Shown one piece after another: positions 56,754-64,000 of a DNA stretch of 64,000 bases (positions are counted from its first letter, which is position 1; each line of letters opens with the position of its first letter). The stretch covers positions 15,366,501 to 15,430,500 of the forward strand of contig NC_135367.1 of assembly GCF_051622035.1 (NCBI RefSeq), read 5' to 3'. Source of the DNA: Arctopsyche grandis. Lineage: Eukaryota; Arthropoda; Insecta; Trichoptera; Hydropsychidae. Position numbers and translations under genes: made by a program. The notes under the pieces were generated by a model. The model was not told where the DNA came from and ran no database searches. It saw only the letters and a list, made by a program, of their open reading frames with translations.

Positions 56754-56908
56754 TGAAGGGTTCGGGGCAAGATAGTGTCAACCATCATTTTGGTCCAAAT
56801 TTTCCTGAATATGCCATCCTATGTAAAATGATTAATTTACATAGATGGTATTTTCAGGAAAATTTGGACCAAAATTATGGTTGACACTATCTTGCCCCGA
56901 GCCCTTCA
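56754..56908. repeat. Long palindrome with about 70-bp arms
   Basis: The left arm starting TGAAGGGTTCGGGGCAAGAT and the right arm ending ATCTTGCCCCGAGCCCTTCA are almost perfect complements around a loop of about 15 bp. Non-coding. It starts 7 bp after the preceding MITE. Confidence 0.85.
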
Positions 56909-56924
56909 TATATATGTAGATAGT

Positions 56925-57118
56925 TGATAGATATAGGTTTTTCATTCCAAATTGAACCTTTTTCATTTCAAATTAAACCTTTTTCATTTAAAATTCACAT
57001 TGAAAAGGGGCCATTTTTAAATGAAAAAGTGTCGATTTTAAATGGAAAAGGGTCAATTTGAAATGAAAAAGTATCAATTTGGAATGAAAAAGGATCAATT
57101 TGGAATGAAAAACCTGTA
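56925..57118. repeat. Short-phrase array, AATGAAAAAGG type
   Basis: About nine drifting copies of GGATCAATTTGGAATGAAAAA (written partly as the complement TTTTTCATTTCAAATT on the left half), so the array reverses orientation near 57005. Period about 20 bp. Confidence 0.75.
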
Positions 57119-58847
57119 AATAATACTAAATTTTTATGACAAAATTCTAAAAATTGTATATCACCACTGTTTATGGATATAACAACAGCCCGTATCTTAT
57201 CGTTTTCAAATCTCTAACTTTCGTTCTTGTCTAATAAAAACACCTTTGGCAAACGTATGGCATTTCAAAATATTATATCTCATAATCTAATATACAAACA
57301 GAATAAACGTTGAGTCAAATACTACGAATAAAAAAAATGATAAGCGCTCGTACCTTTATAATACTGTACCTAATAGTCATACCTGTTACAGTATTTTTCA
57401 CGTTGTGTGGATAATAAAACTTAGCAATTTTTCCATAAATTAATAAATACCGAAATATCGCATATATAACAGCTTTGTAATAATAAATAATATTATATAC
57501 ATATGTATGTTGTATATATTGAAACTTACTAATGCTGTGTTTGAATAGGATTAACTTATTAATTGGTATGTGAGATTAAATCTATCGAGTCTTTGTACGC
57601 GTTTTATATATTTTTAGAATATACTTCACTTTTCAATAAGGGGAACAGACTCGGAATCGGACATTGGCAACATGTTGCAGTAATTTGGAGAGAATGAACA
57701 CACTAGAGATGTCCCCAACTCTCCGATGCAGTCTTTTTATACAACTAAGCAGATAATCATGAGATGATTCAAACTGAAGTTCACGTTTATGAACTGTAAA
57801 TATATTGATATCTTTTATATAAATCGAGTACAAATTTACATTATTTTTTATTGTGATTCAAGATGAGTTGTCTAACAATGATTAGCAATTCAAACAGAGG
57901 CACACAAAGGAGTTTGTGATTTCGAACTAAAAATATCTATATAGTTCTTCTTAGTGGAATAAATATTTGTTTAATTTTTAAACCATGGCCGGTTTGTACA
58001 TTTTAGAATTCCTGATAGATATGTAGGTATTTACTATTATTTACACACAGGGAAGTTATAAATATTTAACAACTTACCAGATGTTCAAATCTATACATAT
58101 ATTATTTACATGGATGTGTGAATATAGTATGAACAAGCGTGCGATTTTCTACAGGAATCCGTAGTTTATAGTTATAATATGTCAAATGTGACACTGAATT
58201 TTTATAAATATACCAATACATATCTTTCACTGATAATAATTTGATAAGATAGTGAATCATTTCAAATTAATTAATTTTCATGTAAACATAGAGTGAGTTT
58301 TCACTACGAGTTGCCAGGTGTGCTCGGGCTCTTATGGTGGATAATTTAATAACAATTGGTATAGGTCTTCAATTTGTATTGAATAATATTTAAAGAAAAA
58401 TATACATCATTTATGGCCCATGCGAATTTTGCCCTACTATTTCAATAAAATAGTATTTTTTTTATGTGATTTATTGCATGCATAACGTTAATGTATGTTA
58501 TAATTTGTTCCATGAATCATTATATGTATTTAATGAAAAAAAAATCATTGAATCTGTAGGTATTAAAATATAATAGACTTGAGATATGTATATTTAGGGC
58601 TGCCAGGCGTTTACAGGTTTGTCTCTGTTCTACGCCTATGGTCCCGGCGTCCCGAAGGGATAGCCGTTTCAGATAAATTGCTTGCTGATAATGACACCTC
58701 TCATTATTCAGGAATACCTAAATCATTAATCATTAATCGAAATCGCTATAAACGTTTATTTCAAAAACATTGTAAACGAATTCAATTTTTTGGCGTGATG
58801 TCAAAAACATTTTCACGTGCCAATTTGCATTGTAACTCATTCATTAA
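57119..58847. other. Intergenic, no gene seen
   Basis: A+T-rich. The open frame at 57633-57833 (-) shows no domain; it could lie in an upstream untranslated exon of PAP2 but nothing supports that. The open frame at 58579-58872 (+) is also unrecognised and runs into the next MITE. Confidence 0.4.
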
Positions 58848-59351
58848 GAGGGCTGTACACCCGAAACCTTAATTCTGTTGCTGTTCCTTTCTTCGATATA
58901 TATATTGAGTGAATGCGACAATATATATCAATATATATATTGAGTGAATGCGACAGTTTCGCTTCGACCAGATAATACGTATTTTAAATCGACAAAATCG
59001 AGGTTTCGTATTCTCCAATTTTCTTCTCAGAAACTGGACCAATGTTTAAAAAAATTTCATCTTCGGTATCAGAAAGATATTTTCTATGCAACTGTGTGCG
59101 TATTTTTTTTTAAATCGACCGTTAAATAAGCACGCTGGACTCTTTTCGTGGGTGTAAAAAAGAGGCGATTTTATAGATGTTTGGCGGCTCCTAATTCCTA
59201 TAAAAAATAACTAATCAAAAAAATAAAACGATAGATGCATCCCAATGGTGGATATCCGTAGCATATTAAAAAATAATTTCTCTAGTGCCATAATTGAGGA
59301 AGGGAGAAGTGTAATACGTTTGTATGGACAAGGCGCTGATGTCCAGCCCTC
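58848..59351. mobile_element. MITE with TTAA target duplication
   Basis: 504 bp starting GAGGGCTG and ending CAGCCCTC, flanked on both sides by TTAA (58844-58847, 59352-59355). TTAA duplications are made by piggyBac and Kolobok transposases. The interior is non-coding. Confidence 0.7.
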
Positions 59352-60378
59352 TTAATCTCTTTTATTAATTTGCTGTCATTTTTTTGGAAAAGGATAATTT
59401 GAATTTTGAACTCAAATTTTTCTGAGAGCCACAGTTAAACACATTGGAAACCATTAGTATAGAGAATCAAAACCATTAGTCAGTAAATTTCCAAGATTTT
59501 GTCGTTAGCAATGACAAAGATGACATTTAGATTAGGATATTTTTGAGTCATGCGAATTTTTAATGACTAATCCATCTTGTGAAACTTGTGTATCATAATT
59601 TTTGGAATTCGAATTCGTATTCGTAAAAAAATATATTTATTAATTATTGCTGTGATAATAATTATAATCATTACATATATTGTCTTTTTACAAGTTTTTT
59701 CTCATTAAAACACATTATCTTCATGATTTTTTCTAGTAAAAAGGGTATATTTTTTCCCTCGATAAAAGTCCCTGTTTGTAAATGTACTCAATTTATGTAC
59801 ATATTTAATTTTGCGGCATGCATTTATCAATTCATACATTTTCTCCCCACTTGAACACGAAAATCTAAAAATGTTTTAGCCAAGCTTCTCCAGATGATTA
59901 ATATTTGTGTTAATCAATTCAGAAAGATTTTTCTTATAAATATTTTTGTTATGGTGATTCACCATGTATAGATAATTTTATATGTTTGTGACCTCTCAAA
60001 TTTTATTTGCTTGTTTAACAATTGTGTGCTTGAGGATAGTTTTGTTTACTTTGTTTGATGCACAGCATAATAGTAATAAAAAAATACTTGAAATTGAAGG
60101 TTAACTGCAAAAATCGTCGATTCGTTTTATTTTGATTTTTATTAAGTATGTACCACAGATTTACATACATAGGTATGTTGATGCTTAGTTATAAGTACAT
60201 TGTGAATTTTATCGTATAATAAATTGGTCACAAAGGAAGTGGTAAGAGTCTTTAAATTAACAATTTCAAATAAAAATAGATTTATTGTTTAAATACAGTA
60301 TACAAAATGATTTATACGTATAATGCTTCGAATGTACATTGCCCATTGTACAATATACATAATTATATAAAAAAATAT
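59352..60378. other. Intergenic, no gene seen
   Basis: A+T-rich DNA downstream of the BTB gene. On the minus strand, TTATTT near 60260-60290 could provide an AATAAA-type polyadenylation signal. Confidence 0.4.
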
Positions 60379-62372
60379 TCAATCCGAGCCAGTTAATTTT
60401 TCAACTAATGCCGGTACTTTGAGAAACTCAGCCAAATTGATAACATTCGCAATGCTATCAGAATCAACATCTGGAAGATATAAAACTTTTATAAATACAC
60501 AAATTAATAATGCCTCAAATGTTTTTAAATATAAAACATACCTATATTTCCAGTGTAGAAATAGCGAATAATAATTGACAATGCATTCGAATCAAAGTCA
60601 GCCAATTCTGGGAAATCATAGTCAGTATCGTTATCGTTGAAGTTTTCCATAAAATAGCTGCTATTGACAGCCATCACAATTTTGTGTACTTTGAATCTAT
60701 TTTAGAATAAAAATCAATATTTAAAAAAAGAAATGAGAATGAATTAATTTACACATATGTATATTAATTTGACATATCTGCCATAAATAGTTTCAATGGA
60801 AAAATACAGGTTTATACATAATGGTAGAAATACCGACATTAAAAACGTTATATGAAGAGTTATGATAATAAACACAAATAAAATATGAGAGATGTAATGT
60901 ACTCAATAACATATTGTATCCGTATTCATTAAAATTATAATCATACACATGTACATACATATAAATGCAATTAGATATTGCTGGGTATTTCCCACAAACC
61001 AGTTTCTAAATTTTCTGACTTATTTACCTGCTATCTATGTATATAGAGCTTATATAATTTTTTTTTTAATAAGCTAAGAACAAGGCTGTAGAGTCAGAGC
61101 TTTACGACTGGAATTGGAGTCATTAATAATTTCATCAGACGAAAAATTGAAAGCAACCTGATTTGAGGCTTGTAAAAATGGAACAACTCCGGAAATGGTC
61201 TTACACATACATACATACATACATATGTATGTATGTATGTATGTTTGTATATAGCAGGGCTGTGGGGGGGATTAAAATTTACTGACTCCAACTCTAACTG
61301 GAACGATTTTAATAAAATCGAATTTTCTTGCCAACATCTAAAATTGTTAGTAATAAAAATAATATCGATTTTCAAAATATAAAAAATTAAAGGAAGTAAA
61401 AAATCTTTTTTTTTATCAAGTAACCCAATTTATTAAATTATTGTTAACAAAATAAGTATAAATAAAAAGTAAGTACAGTAATAGCGTATGTGTACGAATT
61501 TCATACACAAATAAATCAATGTGAAACATGAGTAAAAATGAGAATGAAAAAGAGTTTATTTATAATGTAAATTAAATTTCATCATTTAATAAAGAAATTA
61601 TTTTATTTAAATATATTATGTAATGGATTTACAATAAAATTGAATACTAGTTGACACATACCGTAATACTATTAATTAAAGAAAATAATAAGTGACGCTA
61701 ATAAAAGCTTGTAAAAAGGAGTCGGAATTGGATGATTTTTTACGACTCCGACTCCACTTGAAATGCTCCGACTCCGCGACTCCCAGGTACATATGTATAT
61801 AGGATATTTAATCTAATCCAATTTAAAAATTTAAAAATTGGATTTGATGTCGGAGTCGGATTTTGCTTGCATATCGGAGTCTTAGTCATCGTTTTTCAAC
61901 GATTCTACATCCCTGGATAAAAATAGAGTCAATGAACTTATCATCACAACTCTCATTCCGCTACGTACATATTAAATTTAATTGATAAATTGTTTCACTG
62001 ATAAATCACCACTGGTATGCCAGTGCAATTCGTTATATCGGATTGCAAATAATAAAATTTATGATTTATAAATATACATATACATATGTATGTATTTATA
62101 GCTATATATTCTATTACATTTTCCAAATATTGGTTTATCTCATTAATGATAGCTATTTTACTGTCGATTAAATGATTATTTCATTTATTAAATAATTAAT
62201 TCTAATTTTAAAATAAGATAAATTTATATTTTACTTACGTTTCATCACCAACTGTGAATGTGGCATCTAGGAATCGTTGTTGTCTATACAAGTTATATAT
62301 TGAGCCCAAACACATATTTCCTTGGTCCGAATTGGAATAACCGGATGGAAAGAACACATTTGAGTCCGACAT
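60379..62372 (-). CDS. Small BTB (POZ) domain protein, three exons, 126 residues
   Basis: BTB domains mediate dimerisation and often recruit Cullin-3. Exons are 62372-62239, 60696-60542 and 60470-60379; phases 2 and 1 agree and give 127 codons with a TGA stop. Exon 1 reads MSDSNVFFPSGYSNSDQGNM and LYRQQRFLDATFTVGDE, the usual start of a BTB fold (F.D.T...GD). Exon 2 gives FKVHKIVMAVNSSYFMENFN (FKVHK.VLA..S.YF) and IIIRYFYTGNI (L.Y.YTG.I). Exon 3 gives the last helices (IANVINLAEFLKVPALVEKL) and stops before any BACK or kelch region. The length is that of a bare BTB domain, so this is either a BTB-only protein or a truncated BTB-kelch paralogue. A GAGTCGG-type element and microsatellites fill the 1.5-kb first intron. 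Confidence 0.85.
61255..61915. mobile_element. hAT-like element with GAGTCGG phrases
   Basis: The left end CAGGGCTGTGG and the reversed right end CAGGGATGTAG are related. Inside, near the right half (61720-61890), CGACTCCGACTCC and GGAGTCGGA phrases recur. A diverged piece (GGCTGTAGAGTCAGAGC) lies at 61085. It is inside intron 1 of the BTB gene. Ends of CAGGG type suggest hAT; no duplication was found. Confidence 0.5.
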
Positions 62373-62883
62373 TATTTTGCAACGGTAAACCTGCAGAAAC
62401 TAATATTGTAAATGCATTATTTGTATAAAACGTTGTAAAATATATACATACATATACATTCTAGTGTATGTGAATGTACCTTGACGTGTATACTGGTTGG
62501 CAGCTGGAGACTCAATGCAAGTATATAAACAATGAAAGCACTGTTATACATAAATGTATACGTAAAAACCCATTGCTTCATATAAACAGCGAGTGCTAAT
62601 ACATTTTCCTCAATAAAGTTTTCTCAGACATATGGTTTATCTTATTGTCACCATTCCCTCAGTGATTATAAAATGTAAATATCATTGATTTTAAAATGTT
62701 ACAAGTAAATCCAATATTTAAAAAAAATGCGACGAATTCCATACCAATAAATGTAAAACAAACCCGTTAAATATTTATTTCGATAAAACATAAAACAAAC
62801 ACAATTGACATATTTTGTAAAATAAATGCAGTGAATAAAAACGGTTCCAAATCACTGACTTAATTTTACTTGCGTACTTTTTA

Positions 62884-63091
62884 AGGTCTGTTCATACCTA
62901 TCCAGCACGACCCGAATCCTGCAAGTACGGACAGTATTCTTTAGTACATTCTATATGGACGCGCATGAATGCGTAAATGCGCATGCGCGAATGGAGTATG
63001 AATACGTCCATATAATGTACTAAAGAATACTATCCGCAATTGCAGGACACCTGCAGGCTACGGGTCGTGCTGGATAGGTATGAACAGACCT
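62884..63091. mobile_element. Hairpin MITE, 208 bp
   Basis: Inverted arms of about 90 bp starting AGGTCTGTTCATACCTATCC and ending with its complement, around a GCGCATGCGC centre. Flanked by TTA on both sides (62881-62883 and 63092-63094), fitting a 3-bp TWA duplication as made by PIF/Harbinger. A longer TTAA reading is also possible. Confidence 0.7.
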
Positions 63092-63519
63092 TTAATAGTA
63101 AGATAATTTATTTTTATTATAATGCATTTTTGTGAATTACGTGAAATATATTTTTAATATAAATTAATTAAATTGAACTTACATATAAATAAAATTTTAA
63201 ATAGAATGAACAAACATTGAGATATTTACTTTATCTATATATTTATGTACATACATACATATGTATGTATGTACCTATGCATATGTACGTTATATCAATA
63301 TATGAAGTTTTGTGATCATGAGAAGAATCAATCTTGAATTTTTTTATATATGTACTAGTGTTGGACCCGTTGATTTCAACGGGTGGTTTCGAAAAGGAAT
63401 TGAAACTCGAATAAAAATAAAGTTAAAGATATTGAATCGACTGGTTTCGGAAAGAAATTGATGCACGAATTACGAAGTGATTACGAATTACGAACTACGT
63501 TTTGTGCATCGCCGACCTC

Positions 63520-63835
63520 CTGACGCCTTTGCCCCCGATGCCTCCGTCGCTCCGGGGCCTTCGGCCCCAGCGCCGCCGACGCCTCCGGCGCCCCCAGCAC
63601 CCCCGATGCCTTCGGCACCCCGGGGGCTTCGCCCCCAGCGCCGCCGACGCCTCCGGCGCCCCCAGCCCCCCCGATGCCTTCGGCACCCCGGGGGCTTCGC
63701 CCCCAGCGTCCCCGATGCCTTCGGCATCCCGTGGGCTTCGCCCCCAGCGCCGCCGACGCCTCCGGCGCCCCCAGCGCCCCGATGCCTTTGGCACCCCGGG
63801 GGCTTCGCCCCCAGCGCCGCCAGCGCCCCCGGCAA
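63520..63835. repeat. GC-rich minisatellite
   Basis: Over 75% G+C. Repeating modules GATGCCTTCGGCACCCCGGG, GGCTTCGCCCCCAGC and GCCGCCGACGCCTCCGGCGC give units of about 60-70 bp in varying order. The Pro/Ala- and Gly-rich open frames on both strands are compositional artefacts. Confidence 0.9.
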
Positions 63836-64000
63836 TGAAAAAACTGAAAAAATGAAAAAAATGAAAAAAATGAAAAACTGAAAAAATGAAAAAAATGAAA
63901 AAACTGAAAAAATGAAAAAAATGAAAAAAATGAAAAAACTGAAAAAATGAAAAAAATGAAAAAACTGAAAAAATGAAAAAAATGAAAAAAATGAAAAAAC
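63836..64000. repeat. A-rich tandem repeat (GAAAAAATGAAAAAAAT)n
   Basis: Strict tandem repeats of TGAAAAAA-type units with interspersed CTGAAAAAATG, continuing past the window end. Basic unit about 9 bp, higher unit about 44 bp. Confidence 0.9.

Larger units (their letters stand above)
63355..64000 (-). mobile_element. Probable Helitron 3' end, minus orientation, running off the window
   Basis: Read on the minus strand, a perfect 9-bp stem (ACCCGTTGA / TCAACGGGT, 63367-63386) is followed ten bases later by CTAG with T as the next base. That is the Helitron hairpin plus CTRR end. The body to the right contains the GC-rich minisatellite and the A-rich tandem repeat. No Rep/helicase coding is present in the window. 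Confidence 0.5.

Noticed and set aside
58579-58872. 97-residue open frame as a host gene
   Set aside because: No recognisable domain; its 3' end enters the TTAA-flanked MITE and no splice context is seen.
10611-62372. One BTB-kelch transcript from 62.4 kb to 16 kb
   Set aside because: The BTB gene has its own in-frame stop, and PAP2, the 1025-residue gene and the integrin lie between on the same strand.
63477-63881. Pro/Ala-rich and Gly/Arg-rich open frames
   Set aside because: Products of a GC-rich minisatellite, open in several frames on both strands.
1-64000. tRNA, rRNA or other structural RNA genes
   Set aside because: Only tRNA-like SINE heads (near 6150-6235 and weakly near 43010) were found; none folds as an intact tRNA gene by eye.

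Overview
The window is nuclear DNA from an insect: A+T-rich, with short introns, ATGTACATATGT-type microsatellites and heavy loading with transposable elements. The order cannot be fixed from sequence alone. I recognise two copies of the replication/splicing factor SDE2, a complete 20-exon integrin alpha gene, a five-exon lipid phosphate phosphatase (PAP2) gene, a small BTB-domain gene, and a four-exon gene for a 1025-residue basic protein I cannot name. All exon models were built by hand from frame continuity and GT/AG junctions; no transcript evidence was available.

Layout. 0-5 kb: a decayed hAT element with 441-bp near-identical inverted ends, nested in a wider set of repeats. 5-7.2 kb: a GC-rich repeat patch, a tRNA-derived SINE and SDE2 copy 1 (+). 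7.5-11.2 kb: broken LINE and BEL/Pao pieces and the first kelch-exon fragments. 11.7-16.4 kb: an R1-clade LINE (-) with an intact ORF2, next to an (AC)n tract. 16.36-20.89 kb: sixteen tandem copies of one kelch-encoding exon cassette (-). 20.9-24.6 kb: a decayed BEL/Pao element and a LINE piece. 27.1-35.1 kb: integrin alpha (-), with a MITE, a solo LTR, a SINE and another dispersed repeat in its introns. 37.2-43.7 kb: the 1025-residue gene (-). 45.1-46.8 kb: SDE2 copy 2 (+). 48.2-56.4 kb: the PAP2 gene (-), whose 6.6-kb last intron holds a 5.8-kb Mutator-like element with tandem-repeat arms. 56.5-59.4 kb: several MITEs and short-phrase arrays. 60.4-62.4 kb: the BTB gene (-). 62.9-64 kb: a hairpin MITE and a probable Helitron terminus beside a GC-rich minisatellite and an A-rich tandem repeat.

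The host genes do not form a pathway. The integrin is a cell-surface adhesion receptor, PAP2 is a membrane phospholipid phosphatase, and SDE2 is a nuclear maintenance factor. The most unusual structure is the kelch cassette array. It has splice signals on both sides of each cassette, cassettes symmetric in phase (0-0), a 1096-bp higher-order period, and seven cassettes broken by the same 64-bp internal duplication. The second is the Mutator-like element, whose inverted ends are built from about 197-bp dimeric repeats and whose transposase is interrupted by a local inversion. A BTB gene and kelch exons in one window suggest a BTB-kelch family expanding locally, but I see no evidence that they form one transcript.
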